DNA from: an uncultured Oscillospiraceae bacterium
GTDB lineage: Bacteria > Bacillota > Clostridia > Oscillospirales > Acutalibacteraceae
DNA length: 51,689 bases
Assembly: GCA_900549755.1 (NCBI GenBank)
Contig: URPQ01000004.1
Coordinates: 1-51,689, forward strand
Reading direction: 5' to 3'
The notes under the pieces are model-generated. The model did no database searches and was not told the origin of the DNA. It saw nothing but the letters and a program-made list of their open reading frames with translations. Shown piece by piece: positions 8,967 through 17,883 of the stretch. The first letter of the stretch is position 1; every line of letters begins with the position of its first letter. Position numbers and translations under genes: made by a program.

Positions 8967-9668
8967 CTACCCCTTGCAGGTTTTTTGGCGGGTTTCTGCG
9001 CCCGTTTTTTTGCGGCTTATAAGCTCTGTTAATTTATCGTTTTTAAAAACGGCAATTCCGCTAAGTGAGGTGCCGTTCTCCGTTTTTATAAAATGCGGCA
9101 GTAAAAATGATTCTTTCCCGCTTTCCCGTGCTGCTTCAACCTCAAAAAAGCGGCTGTTCGCGGCGGCTCCGTTAGCGATATTTTGCTGCTCTATAATGCT
9201 CATAATATCATAGCCCACGGCGGCGGAGGACTCCGGCTCGCCGCTTAACAGTCCCTCGGGGTCAGGGGTGGAAATCATATAAGCGGAAAGGGTTATGCGG
9301 TTTTCGCTGAAACAGTAATCGCATATTTCGGAAAAACGCTTTTCGTCCATTTTTTCTCCTATGGCTATAATTCCGCAGTGCTCAAGCAGCATAGGCTTTG
9401 AAAGGCGGGCGGAAATATCGTCAAGCGCCCCGCCGATAGTGGAGCTTTTTGCCGAAAAGGTTTTGGCTTGCGGCGGGGTATCAGGATTCTCGGAATTTAT
9501 AATTATAAGCTCGCTTGTAACCTTTATTAAAAAGCCGTCGGTTTCAAAGCCCAAAGCCGATACCATAAAGCGGCGGTCGTTTTTAATGCTGTTGCCCACG
9601 CCGCGGCAGGCGGTAAGCGTTGCCGAAAGCAATAGAACAACGGTAATTGAGCAAAGCCTTTTAATCAC
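8967..9668 (-). CDS. Ger(x)C-type spore germination lipoprotein, short form
   Basis: A 233-residue lipoprotein with a signal peptide ending L-T-A-C. The rest matches the N-terminal half of Ger(x)C proteins: D-R-R-F-M-V-S-A-L-G-F-E, the E-H-C-G-I-I-A-I-G-E segment and S-G-I-A-V-F-K-N-D-K-L. Normal Ger(x)C proteins run to 350-400 residues, so the C-terminal domain is missing here; no downstream frame restores it. The GTG start (9668) overlaps the gerA stop by 8 bases and has GGAG 10 bases upstream, favouring translational coupling. It should sit on the outer face of the spore inner membrane with the A and B subunits. Confidence 0.85.
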   Translation of the reverse strand: MIKRLCSITVVLLLSATLTACRGVGNSIKNDRRFMVSALGFETDGFLIKVTSELIIINSENPDTPPQAKTFSAKSSTIGGALDDISARLSKPMLLEHCGIIAIGEKMDEKRFSEICDYCFSENRITLSAYMISTPDPEGLLSGEPESSAAVGYDIMSIIEQQNIANGAAANSRFFEVEAARESGKESFLLPHFIKTENGTSLSGIAVFKNDKLTELISRKKTGAETRQKTCKG

Positions 9669-11193
9669 TTTTTTTATTCTCCATTCGCACAGAATTGCGG
9701 CAGAAAATCGGGCGGGTATGCATATTCTTCCACGGGGCGCGCCAGAAGGTATCCTTAAGCGACCTTTTATCGGCGCTGTTAAGCGAAGCCGTGGAGCTGA
9801 CCCCGAGGGAAGAAAGCTGCAAAATATGAATAAGCATAAGCGTGAAGCCTGCAATATAGCCGTATAGCCCGAAAAGCGCCGACAGACAAACAAATATTAT
9901 TCTGAAATAAAAAACCGCGCCTTTGAGCCGAGGTATCATAAGCCCCGAAATTCCCGCAAGCGCCACTATTATGAGCATAGGCGCGCTTATAATTCTTGCC
10001 TCAACCGCCGCCTGACCCACCACAAGCCCGCCTACAATGCTTAAAGCGTGACCTAAGCTTTGCGGCATTCTGACGCCTGTTTCTTTAAGAATTTCAAATA
10101 CAAATATAAGCAAAATGCACTCTGCAAACGCGGGAAACGGCACGCCGCCGCGTAGCTGAGTGACTGTGAGTGCAAGCGAGGTTGGCAGCAGCTCTTTATG
10201 ATAAGTGGCAGCGGCTATAAAAACGGCGGGAATACTGACGGAAAGAAAAAAGCAAATGTATCTTAATACCCGCCCTACTGATGCTATGGCGTAATTGAGA
10301 TAATAGTCTTCGTCGGATTGAAAATTTTCCGAAAACAGGTAGGGAAAGGTGAGCACCACCGGTGTGCCGTCGGCAATAAGGGCTATTCTGCCCTCAAGCA
10401 GCCGCGCCGCCACAATATCGGGGCGTTCTGTGGTGCCCGAGGTTTTGAAAAGCGAACGCGGCTTATCGCGTATCAGCTCGGCAATGTAGTTTGTGTCAAG
10501 TATTCCGTCAATATTTATTTTTGAAAGGCGCCGTTTAAGCTCGGCTACCATAGCGCCGTCCGCTAAGGAATCAAGGTAACAAATAAAAACTATCGTGTCG
10601 CTGCGCCTGCCTATTCGCACCATTTCGGTGCATAAATCAGGGGTTAAAAGCTTGCGGCGAATCATAGCCACATTGAGCAGCGCAGCCTCATCAAAGCCCT
10701 CGCGCGGACCCTGCAATATACGCTCGTCGCTCGGCTCGCTTATGCCCCTTGTGCGCCACCCCTTGGTGTTTATGGTTATGGCGGTAAGACAGCCGTCTAT
10801 TAACAGCAGCGTGTCCCCGTAAAGCACGGCGCGCAGCATATCCGCTACGTTTTCGGTGCTTTTGGTTTCAGAGGCAAAAAGCACCTGATTTTTAATGTAA
10901 TCGGCAAAACTGCCCTCTGTGCGCTCGTTCTGAACCAAAAGCAAAGGTTTAACAATAGATTCGGTTATAAGCTCGGAATCTACCATTCCGTCCATATAAA
11001 AAAGGGCGCACTCGTAATTATAAACGCCGTGCACGGTAATTTTTTTCTGCCTCAGCACAGAGTCCTTTTTAAAAATCCCGTTAAAAAAAGCTATGTTTTC
11101 TTCAAGCGATTTGCCTGGCAGCGCTCCGCTGTAATCGTCGGTAGCGGCGGCTTTGTATTTTTCGGCGCTTTTTTTCACATTATCACCCACCAC
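9661..11193 (-). CDS. GerAA-type spore germination protein
   Basis: A 510-residue GerA family subunit. The N-terminal soluble region (about 1-270) contains S-L-E-E-N-I-A-F-F, D-G-M-V-D, and the conserved R-x-x-x-x-x-x-D-R-I-L-Q-G-P-R-E-G-F-D-E block. The C-terminal part has about five membrane helices, with R-G-G-V-P-F-P-A-F-A-E and Q-S-L-G-H-A-L-S-I-V-G-G-L-V-V-G-Q-A-A-V-E. These are hallmark GerA sequences. Together with GerB and GerC it forms the germinant receptor. The start is uncertain: GTG at 11193 or at 11190, or GTG at 11178 preceded by GGTGGGTG. It is the first gene of the leftward operon. Confidence 0.93.
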   Translation of the reverse strand: MVGDNVKKSAEKYKAAATDDYSGALPGKSLEENIAFFNGIFKKDSVLRQKKITVHGVYNYECALFYMDGMVDSELITESIVKPLLLVQNERTEGSFADYIKNQVLFASETKSTENVADMLRAVLYGDTLLLIDGCLTAITINTKGWRTRGISEPSDERILQGPREGFDEAALLNVAMIRRKLLTPDLCTEMVRIGRRSDTIVFICYLDSLADGAMVAELKRRLSKINIDGILDTNYIAELIRDKPRSLFKTSGTTERPDIVAARLLEGRIALIADGTPVVLTFPYLFSENFQSDEDYYLNYAIASVGRVLRYICFFLSVSIPAVFIAAATYHKELLPTSLALTVTQLRGGVPFPAFAECILLIFVFEILKETGVRMPQSLGHALSIVGGLVVGQAAVEARIISAPMLIIVALAGISGLMIPRLKGAVFYFRIIFVCLSALFGLYGYIAGFTLMLIHILQLSSLGVSSTASLNSADKRSLKDTFWRAPWKNMHTRPIFCRNSVRMENKKSD

Positions 11194-11259
11194 GGTGTAT
11201 TATTCCGCAAAAGGCGCCTAAAATACGGCGAACAGGTAATTTGCTTTTTCAAATGACAA

Positions 11260-11691
11260 ATCAGGACAAGTAATATATATAATCGGAGCATATATTTTTA
11301 TGTTTACTGCATTACGCTCAGCAAATATTATGCCAAAAACGAATCACACGAACTATTTGATAATATCAGCATTGATAACATATGCGCTTCTTTCTCAAAG
11401 GGAACGCAGGATGTTCCCGGGAATTACGGACCGCTTATTGATATAGGCTCGAAGCTTGATATAAACAATCTTTCTATAAGCGGACTTGTCCGCAACGAGA
11501 ATATTTGCTTTGAGCCGACAATAGGTATAGGCGAGAACACAAAAATAAATCATATGCTTATTTCAAATTGCGTTCAGACCTGCCCCGAAAATGCAAAAAC
11601 GGAATTTTTAGAATGTAAGGGCGAAATAAAATCGGGCAAATTACAGGATATTACCGTAAACGGCAAAACAGTTTTCGACAAAAAATTCTAA
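11260..11691 (+). pseudogene. Remnant of a beta-helix-type protein, C-terminal end only
   Basis: An open frame runs into a TAA at 11689-11691 with no credible start codon or ribosome site upstream. The readable piece has repeated I-D-N-I, I-N-N-L-S-I-S-G-L and I-N-H-M-L-I-S-N-C segments, spaced like the strands of a right-handed parallel beta-helix such as polysaccharide lyases or GH28-like enzymes. It ends D-I-T-V-N-G-K-T-V-F. I read it as the decayed 3' end of such a gene left between two unrelated operons. Family assignment is tentative. Confidence 0.5.
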
Positions 11692-11697
11692 TAATAC

Positions 11698-11726
11698 TTG
11701 AAATTAGGCTTTAGGTGTGATATACT
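11698..11726 (+). promoter_or_regulatory. SigmaA-type promoter for the glycine riboswitch transcript
   Basis: TTGAAA at 11698-11703 and TATACT at 11721-11726, separated by exactly 17 bases. It stands about 20-30 bases upstream of the riboswitch, as expected for its transcript. Confidence 0.75.
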
Positions 11727-11744
11727 GGTTTTAAAATTTAATAA

Positions 11745-11930
11745 GCTATGTGAAGTATGCAGGAAATTACGGATTTTCAGTCCGTTTCCGAAGGAGTAAC
11801 ACTCTCAGGTGTCGCAATGGTGTGATAAAACTGTATACGGATAGCGCTCCGGAGAAGTCTGCTTAACAGATGCCGAAGGTGCAAGGCGCTTAAAAAACGC
11901 CAATCTCTCAGGCAAAAGGACGGAATTTAT
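11745..11930 (+). ncRNA. Glycine riboswitch, apparently tandem aptamers
   Basis: Two copies of the glycine aptamer signature occur in series: CCGAAGGAGTAA followed by CTCTCAGG (about 11803-11829), and GCCGAAGGTGCAAGG followed by CTCTCAGGCAAAAGGAC (about 11871-11925). CCGAAGGnG-YAA plus CTCTCAGG is the conserved core of this class. The paired GCGCTT/AAAACGCC helix in the second aptamer is visible. The downstream gene is an AGCS-type symporter, so the switch probably adjusts glycine or alanine transport to glycine level. A GC-containing stem near 11937-11955 followed by T-rich sequence could be the expression platform. Confidence 0.9.
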
Positions 11931-12029
11931 GTTTTACGCGGTGAAAGCCGTGTTTTAGTGCGTTTTTACGGAGTTGGACTGTTTTCGGTTCGGCTCCTTT
12001 TATTTTTTTCAAAAGGGGAGAATTTAAGA

Positions 12030-13553
12030 ATGTGGGAGTCATTTATTGAAGCTGTCACGAAGGTGAACGATTGGGTGAACGGTGTAGTGTGGGGCTGGCC
12101 TATGATTATTATGATTTTAGGCACGGGCATACTGCTGACCGTAAGAACGCGGGTTTTGCAGGTGCGCAAATTCGGCGAATCTATGAGCACCACCATTGTG
12201 CCCGCCGTAAAGGATATGGGCAAAAAGAAAAACAAAAAGGATAAAAATGCGGTTTCGCAGTTTGAGGCGTTTTCCGCCGCCATTTCGGGCACTGTGGGCA
12301 CGGGTAACATTATCGGCGTTACCTCGGCAATTTTAACCGGCGGTCCCGGGGCTGTGCTGTGGATGTGGATTTCCGCCTTTTTCGGTATGGTAACCAATTA
12401 CTCAGAAAATGTTTTGGGTCTTTACTACCGCAAAAAGGAAAAAGACGGCAGCTTCAGCGGCGGTGCGTTTTATTACATAGCTAACGGTTTGAAGCAGCGC
12501 TGGCTCGGTATGCTGGCGGCAATATTCTGCCTTTTGGCGGCGGTAGGTATGAGCGGCGTGCAAACAAATAAAATTACAGGCTCTTACACCTCGGTGTTGG
12601 GCAACGATTCTGCGGCGGTCAAGCTTATAATAGGCGGAATAGTGGCGTTTTTCGCGGCGGTGGTTATAATCGGCGGAATAAAGCGCATAGGCAGAATTGC
12701 CTCTATGCTTGTTCCGTTTATGTCGCTTTTGTTTATTGCAATGGCGTTTGTTATAATCGGTAAAAACTATACTGCAATTCCCGAGACCTTCCGTCTTATA
12801 TTCACAAGCGCGTTTTCCTCAAAGGCGGTTGCGGGGGGCGTAGGCGGCTTTGCCTTTTCACAGATAATCAAAAAGGGGCTTGCCCGCGGCGTTTTTTCTA
12901 ATGAGGCGGGGCTCGGTTCCTCGGTAATAGCTCACTCGGCGTCTGAAACCCGCGAGCCTGTAAGGCAGGGGCTTTGGGGAATTTTTGAAGTTTTTTTTGA
13001 TACCTTTGTTATATGCACCTTAACTGCGCTTGTAATTCTTACAACCAATATCGGATCGGGCGCGTATGAAAACGGCTCGTTCTTCGGCGCTGAAAACGCC
13101 GCGGGCGAGTTTGTGGGTGCTTCCGATTCGGCAACGGCGCTCAGCGCGTTTTCTTCAAACCTCGGTATGTTCGGTACGGTGGCTTTCCTTATAATTCTTC
13201 CGCTTTTTGCCTTTACCACCGTGCTTGCGTGGTCATATTACGGCGAAAAGGCGGTTGATTTCTGCTTCCGCCACAAGCCCGAAAACAAAAGAAAAATACC
13301 CGTGCTTATTTTCAAAATAATATTTATTCTGCTTATAGTTTTCTCATCCCTTATCGGCTCTGACCTTATCTGGGCGCTGGATGATACCTTTAACGGGCTT
13401 ATGGCGCTGCCCAACCTTATTGCTCTGGTATTCCTTTCGGGTCAGGTTGCGCGCATTACCAAAAACTACTTTGACCGCAAAAAGGGCAAGAATGTAGAGC
13501 CAATGCTCTCGGCATACCCCGAGCAAAACGAGGAATTTAAGGAATATATTTAA
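12030..13553 (+). CDS. Na+:alanine/glycine symporter (AGCS family)
   Basis: A 507-residue transporter of the alanine-or-glycine:cation symporter family with about ten or eleven membrane helices. Signatures are F-E-A-F-S-A-A-I-S-G-T-V-G-T-G-N-I near the N-terminus, G-G-P-G-A-V-L-W-M-W and R-G-V-F-S-N-E-A-G-L-G-S-S, which are the classic AGCS motifs. It imports small neutral amino acids with Na+. The upstream glycine riboswitch argues that glycine is the main substrate. ATG 12030 is chosen because AAAAGGGGAG lies 9 bases before it; the frame is open further upstream but that part reads through riboswitch sequence. Confidence 0.95.
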   Translation: MWESFIEAVTKVNDWVNGVVWGWPMIIMILGTGILLTVRTRVLQVRKFGESMSTTIVPAVKDMGKKKNKKDKNAVSQFEAFSAAISGTVGTGNIIGVTSAILTGGPGAVLWMWISAFFGMVTNYSENVLGLYYRKKEKDGSFSGGAFYYIANGLKQRWLGMLAAIFCLLAAVGMSGVQTNKITGSYTSVLGNDSAAVKLIIGGIVAFFAAVVIIGGIKRIGRIASMLVPFMSLLFIAMAFVIIGKNYTAIPETFRLIFTSAFSSKAVAGGVGGFAFSQIIKKGLARGVFSNEAGLGSSVIAHSASETREPVRQGLWGIFEVFFDTFVICTLTALVILTTNIGSGAYENGSFFGAENAAGEFVGASDSATALSAFSSNLGMFGTVAFLIILPLFAFTTVLAWSYYGEKAVDFCFRHKPENKRKIPVLIFKIIFILLIVFSSLIGSDLIWALDDTFNGLMALPNLIALVFLSGQVARITKNYFDRKKGKNVEPMLSAYPEQNEEFKEYI

Positions 13554-13587
13554 AACAAATAAAAAGCCAGATTCACTTTTTTACAAT

Positions 13588-13617
13588 AAGGACTTCCGAA
13601 AAAAATCGGAAGTCCTT
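13588..13617. terminator. Hairpin 3' of the AGCS gene
   Basis: Perfect 12-bp arms AAGGACTTCCGA and TCGGAAGTCCTT enclose a 6-base A loop, 35 bases after the symporter stop. The T-tract is poor (CAGTTTAT), so it may work as a weak terminator or an mRNA 3' stabiliser. Confidence 0.55.
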
Positions 13618-13667
13618 CAGTTTATCAACCTAAATATTTAATTTTGTCTCATACTTTTCCGATTTTA

Positions 13668-13866
13668 TTAAATGACTTTTTTGCCATCAATAATTAACGA
13701 AGTAACCTTGCTTGTTTCATCATTCCATTCATATGTAATGGTAAACCGGTTTCTTATCATTACGCCAAACTAATTATGCAAAATGGTATTAACCAAACTC
13801 ATAATGAAATTTGCGTTTTTATCAAATTCACCGAGCTTGGTAAATGGGTATAAAAGGGGTGTAGTA
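13668..13866 (-). pseudogene. Degenerate C-terminal gene fragment
   Basis: Leftward frame reading ...Y-P-F-T-K-L-G-E-F-D-K-N-A-N-F-I-M-S-L-V-N-T-I-L-H-N, then an in-frame TAG (13770-13772), then F-G-V-M-I-R-N-R-F-T-I-T-Y-E-W-N-D and on to S-L-I-I-D-G-K-K-V-I and TAA. The continuity across the TAG suggests a former protein C-terminus with a CAG/CAA-to-TAG change. No start is present and I do not recognise the family. The remainder of 13867-14130 holds no convincing gene. Confidence 0.4.
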
Positions 13867-14132
13867 TTCCTTTAAATAAAAACACCACTTCGCATATTTA
13901 ATTAGTTTGGCAAGTATAGTTTGCCACTTTTGTACTGTAATTGCAATATGTTTTGATAAATTTATATGCGCGCAGATTGCTGTTAAAGTTTTTCAGGTTT
14001 TCCTGACAGGCTGAAATTTTCCTCATTCGTTTGGTTAATTTCTCCGCGCCGCGGGGACTTTAGCTCCTTGCACAGGGGAGCTGATTTATACAAACCGCGG
14101 GTATTAATCTTACGTCTACTCTCTAATATCTA

Positions 14133-14171
14133 AAACGGCAGATTTCATTGTAACAGTGAAATCTGCCGTTT
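14133..14171 (-). terminator. Intrinsic terminator of the esterase gene
   Basis: 15-base arms AAACGGCAGATTTCA and TGAAATCTGCCGTTT around a 9-base loop, located 8 bases beyond the leftward esterase stop. Read leftward, the arm runs into TTTTAG. Confidence 0.8.
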
Positions 14172-14178
14172 GTCTGTA

Positions 14179-15018
14179 TTAATAGGAAATTTTCATAAGC
14201 TTAAGCCAGCGCTTGGCGTCGTCAAGCCATTCCGCCGCGCATTTCATTTCATCGGGAACACCGTCGCAGGTGACGGCGTCCACCGTTGACGAGCCGTGAT
14301 ACCCAAACGGGAAAATATGCAGCTCAAACGGCACATTGTGCTGACTCAGCGCACCGGCGTATAAAAGGCTGTTCATTACCGGAACGCAGCTGTCGTTTGC
14401 GGTGTGCCATATGTAGGCGGGCGGAGTGTTTTCCGTTACCCTGCGGTCACAGGAAAAATAGTTTATTTCTTCCTCGGTGCGTTCGGGCTTACCGAGCAGA
14501 TTATCAAAGCTGCCCATATGCCCGTGTGCGGGGTCGGCGGTTATTACGGGGTAGGAAAGCACCGAGGCGTTCACCGGCTTGCTCTCGGGGAATACCTCGC
14601 GAACCTCCTTGCAATCATACATTGTGGAATAATGCGCCGCAAGGTGTCCGCCCGCGGAAAAGCCTATTATTGCAAGCTTTGAAACATCGCAGTTCCAATT
14701 ATCGGCATTTTTGTATATAAGCTCAACCGTTGCCGCAACCTCGCGCATTTGCGTGGGGAAACGGTGGGGCGCCACGGAATAATATATAACAAATACATTA
14801 AATCCGTCCGGTAAAAAGTGCATTGCTATGGGCTCTGCCTCACGCTGACTGCACATAGCGTACCCGCCGCCGGGGCATACTATCATACATGGGCGTTTTC
14901 TGTTTTCCCTGTGCATTTCGGTCATATTGTACGGCAAATACATATCCACTATAGGGTCGCAGCCGTCATCGCCCAAAAACGGGTATATTTCTTTAAGATG
15001 AATAGTTTCGGTTTTCAT
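14179..15018 (-). CDS. Alpha/beta hydrolase, acetyl-esterase-like
   Basis: A 279-residue BD-FAE/acetyl-xylan-esterase-like hydrolase. The oxyanion segment is C-P-G-G-G-Y; the nucleophile elbow is G-F-S-A-G-G-H-L-A; the acid is in H-T-A-N-D-S-C-V-P-V; the catalytic His is in F-G-Y-H-G-S. No signal peptide is present, so it is cytoplasmic and probably removes acetyl groups from imported oligosaccharides, as inferred from the family. AGGAGATG stands before the ATG. It is a single gene with its own terminator. Confidence 0.88.
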   Translation of the reverse strand: MKTETIHLKEIYPFLGDDGCDPIVDMYLPYNMTEMHRENRKRPCMIVCPGGGYAMCSQREAEPIAMHFLPDGFNVFVIYYSVAPHRFPTQMREVAATVELIYKNADNWNCDVSKLAIIGFSAGGHLAAHYSTMYDCKEVREVFPESKPVNASVLSYPVITADPAHGHMGSFDNLLGKPERTEEEINYFSCDRRVTENTPPAYIWHTANDSCVPVMNSLLYAGALSQHNVPFELHIFPFGYHGSSTVDAVTCDGVPDEMKCAAEWLDDAKRWLKLMKISY

Positions 15019-15083
15019 TTTTCAACATCTCCTCTTATTTCTACATATTATCACGGTTGTTATAAAAAATCAATAAAAAATCA

Positions 15084-16052
15084 TCAATTTTGAAATTTTA
15101 TTTGCGGCGTGTTTAACATCGGGTAACAGGCAAGCTCTGCCGCGTTTAAATTTGCTTTAAACATATCTATTGCGATTATTTGCCTGTTTTCGTAGGTTGT
15201 GTAATAATATATGCCGTTTTGCGCGTCAAAGCAGGCGGTGTATATTGTCTTTTCAAGCCCGCCGTTTTCGGTTATGCAGCAGCCGTTTTGCTGCTCTACC
15301 GAGCCTAAAATATGAAAAAGCTGCGTAATTCCGTCATATTCGCCATTTCCCGATACAGAGTTTGCCGAAACAAATGCCGCCCTTACAAACCGCGATTGCG
15401 AGGAAAGATCGCCCGGCAGCCCCAACGCGCCCATACCGCGGCTGTAACTTTTTAGAGGCAGCGCAGGCGAAAAGCTGTTTTCGGGCGGGTGCGGGCTTAA
15501 AGCCATATAGTTGTTCAGGTTTTGCATTTGATAATCAAAGGGCGGCTCGTTTGCAAGCACATTTGCAGGGTCGCTGTGAATTATAAGTCTGCCGTTTTTC
15601 GGCTCGGCAACAATCGTTTCGTTTTTATCGGCTAAAATCCAGTGCAGCTTTGCCGCGGGCAGCTGCTCGCTGAACGGAATATTCCCAAGCGTTATTTTGC
15701 TCAAAAGCTCGCGTGCCTCACCTATATCGGCGCATTTAGCAAGCACAAGCGGGATAAGCTCAAAGGTCGCAATGCAACCGTTCGTCCTTTCCGAATAAGA
15801 TGCGCTCTTTACAAAGTTAAGCCCCGCAATGCAAAGCCCTTTTTCATTCGCCGCGTCGTAATAAAGCGGGTAACCGCCCGCCATATGCGCCGTGCCTATC
15901 ATGGCATAGTGCGCGGCGTCTGCTCCGTATGCCGTAAAATCAAACCGAAAATTTCGGGGCGTTATGACAATTTCCTCCCCGTAGGACATTTCGTAATCAA
16001 GATTTCTTCCAAAGTAAAAGCCGTTTTTTCTGTATGCTGCCGCAGTACACAT
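15084..16052 (-). CDS. Choloylglycine hydrolase family protein (bile-salt-hydrolase-like)
   Basis: A 322-residue Ntn hydrolase. Met1 is followed by Cys2, the nucleophile. The other bile-salt-hydrolase active-site residues are all in place: Arg16, Asp19, Asn80, Asn168 and Arg221, the last in G-L-P-G-D-L-S-S-x-S-R-F-V-R-A. This G-L-P-G-D-x-S-S-x-S-R-F-V-R-A block is the bile salt hydrolase version. The enzyme would cleave glycine or taurine from conjugated bile acids; penicillin V acylase activity is the main alternative in this family. It has no signal peptide. Its presence suits an intestinal organism. Confidence 0.9.
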   Translation of the reverse strand: MCTAAAYRKNGFYFGRNLDYEMSYGEEIVITPRNFRFDFTAYGADAAHYAMIGTAHMAGGYPLYYDAANEKGLCIAGLNFVKSASYSERTNGCIATFELIPLVLAKCADIGEARELLSKITLGNIPFSEQLPAAKLHWILADKNETIVAEPKNGRLIIHSDPANVLANEPPFDYQMQNLNNYMALSPHPPENSFSPALPLKSYSRGMGALGLPGDLSSQSRFVRAAFVSANSVSGNGEYDGITQLFHILGSVEQQNGCCITENGGLEKTIYTACFDAQNGIYYYTTYENRQIIAIDMFKANLNAAELACYPMLNTPQIKFQN

Positions 16053-16094
16053 TTATATCACGCTCCAAGGCTTAAAATTCCCGAAAAAGATAGT

Positions 16095-17315
16095 TTAATC
16101 CTTTATATTGGAAAGTATTTCGCTTTCGTGTAAAATAACTCCGTTCAGCTTTAAGCTATCCTGCAATTTATTTATATCAATGCCGTCAAAATTATCGGTC
16201 ATAGCGGCGGCTGTTCCCGCGGCCTGCCCCGAAAGGGCGCAAACGGGAATTACCCTTGTTATATCCCACATAGCGTCCGTTGCCGAAATGCAGCGTCCGG
16301 CAGCCAGCAGATTTGTGATTTTTCTGCCCGTCAATGCCCCAAACGGCAGCTCGTAAACAGGTCCGGGTCTTCTCCAGTCGGAAAAAAGTCCCACGCTGTC
16401 ATTATATTCCTTATGCATTTCGGTATCGTCCTGCGTGTATTTTCCGTCAATTCTGCGGGTCATACGAATCTGCGGTGTGGTGGCTATAGAGGAAAGCGAA
16501 TATTTCGGCGTGTCCTTTCCCTTTTTCAGAAAGTCGTCAAGCAGCACCGAGTGGGAGTATAGCGTCAGGTTGGAAAGCTCATCGGCTTCAAGACCGGTAA
16601 ATCTTAGCGAGGATTTTGAATTTTCAAGCTGCTCGGCGGTTTTTTGTGAATCGGGAATGTCGCTGAAACCAAGCATTTTCAGCTTGTTTTCGCCGTCTTC
16701 AACACAGTAGTACCATGACGCCGGCACATTGCCCTGAGAAAAAACAACCGTGTTTTCCCCCGCAAGCCTGCAAATATCGGCGTCCCCCGAGCAATCAATA
16801 ATATTTTTAAGAGCTACAGCTGTTCTGCCGCTCTTGTTCTCTGTTATAATATGCCGAATTTTACCGCCGGATATACAAGCCTCGCAAACAGATGTCCCGA
16901 AAAGAATATCTACACCCGCGCTTTTCAGTAATTTTTCAGCCTCGATCGCAAAAATGTACGGATTATACTGCACCTCAAAGCGCTGCTTTGCTTTTTCGGA
17001 ATACGAACCGTTTTCAAGCCACGCCGACGGATATTTCCCCTCATAGCCGTGCCGCACCGAGAGCCGCAGCAGCTCCTCGGCAATACCGAAGGTGACCTGC
17101 CTGCCCATACCGTCGCACAGCGGCAAAAAAATTGTTACAAGCCCCGCTGTTGCAAGCCCGCCCAGCATATATTGCTTTTCAATTAAAAGAACCCTTGCTC
17201 CGCCTCGGGCTGCCGCTGCCGCCGCCGCAATTCCGGCTATACCGCCGCCCGCAACTACCGTGTCATATTCGGCTTTGACCGGTATTTTCCTTTCGGGCTC
17301 AATTATATAATCCAT
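16095..17315 (-). CDS. FAD-dependent oxidoreductase (FAD_oxidored family)
   Basis: A 406-residue flavoprotein. The N-terminal dinucleotide-binding motif is V-V-A-G-G-G-I-A-G-I-A-A-A, followed by the E-K-Q-Y-M-L-G-G-L-A-T-A-G-L-V block typical of the FAD_oxidored family. A second FAD motif reads I-D-C-S-G-D-A-D-I-C, and near the end comes N-L-L-A-A-G-R-C-I-S-A-T-D-A. Substrates of such proteins are mostly unknown; many lie near carbohydrate genes. AAAGGAG lies 10 bases before the ATG. It is transcribed towards the bile salt hydrolase gene and may share its transcript. Confidence 0.88.
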   Translation of the reverse strand: MDYIIEPERKIPVKAEYDTVVAGGGIAGIAAAAAAARGGARVLLIEKQYMLGGLATAGLVTIFLPLCDGMGRQVTFGIAEELLRLSVRHGYEGKYPSAWLENGSYSEKAKQRFEVQYNPYIFAIEAEKLLKSAGVDILFGTSVCEACISGGKIRHIITENKSGRTAVALKNIIDCSGDADICRLAGENTVVFSQGNVPASWYYCVEDGENKLKMLGFSDIPDSQKTAEQLENSKSSLRFTGLEADELSNLTLYSHSVLLDDFLKKGKDTPKYSLSSIATTPQIRMTRRIDGKYTQDDTEMHKEYNDSVGLFSDWRRPGPVYELPFGALTGRKITNLLAAGRCISATDAMWDITRVIPVCALSGQAAGTAAAMTDNFDGIDINKLQDSLKLNGVILHESEILSNIKD

Positions 17316-17432
17316 TTTATATAATCTCCTTTTCGTGTCTTATTATTTGTAATTATACTTTATAAATATCTTTATTTCAAGTTATATTTAGGCTTTTACG
17401 GGCAAATAATATATGAAAAGGATGTGGTTTAT

Positions 17433-17879
17433 ATGTTTCCTACCGAAAAAGAATACGGTAAAATGACAAAGCGGATATCGCCCCCCTCAACCAAGGTTAA
17501 GGATTTTATTATGGCTTACGCGGTGGGTGGCTTAATATGCGTAATAGGTCAGCTTTTTAAGGAATGGTTCACGGCGCTTGATATGCCAGAAAAGGTAGTA
17601 AAGGCGGCTGTGCCCTCATTGCTTGTGTTTATTGCCGCATGGCTTACAGGGCTTAAAATTTTTGATAAAATTGCAAAGCATGCGGGCGCAGGCACGCTTG
17701 TACCCATAACCGGCTTTGCAAATGCAGTGGTATCCCCCGCGATTGAGTATAAAAGCGAGGGCTTTGTTTTAGGGTTGGGCGCTAAAATGTTTACAATAGC
17801 GGGACCTGTTATAGTATACGGCACACTGGCAAGCGTTATATACGGCATTATTTTATATATTATGAGTATTTGCGGGTGA
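17433..17879 (+). CDS. spoVAC: Stage V sporulation protein AC
   Basis: A 148-residue protein with about four membrane helices, part of the SpoVA channel that moves dipicolinic acid into the forespore and releases it at germination. Diagnostic stretches are A-Y-A-V-G-G-L-I-C-V-I-G-Q, L-T-G-L-K-I-F-D-K-I-A-K-H-A-G-A-G-T and P-I-T-G-F-A-N-A-V-V-S-P-A-I-E-Y-K-S-E-G. ATG 17433 is preferred to GTG 17424 because AAAAGGATG precedes it at normal spacing. spoVAD follows 4 bases after the stop. Confidence 0.96.
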   Translation: MFPTEKEYGKMTKRISPPSTKVKDFIMAYAVGGLICVIGQLFKEWFTALDMPEKVVKAAVPSLLVFIAAWLTGLKIFDKIAKHAGAGTLVPITGFANAVVSPAIEYKSEGFVLGLGAKMFTIAGPVIVYGTLASVIYGIILYIMSICG

Positions 17880-17883
17880 GAAT

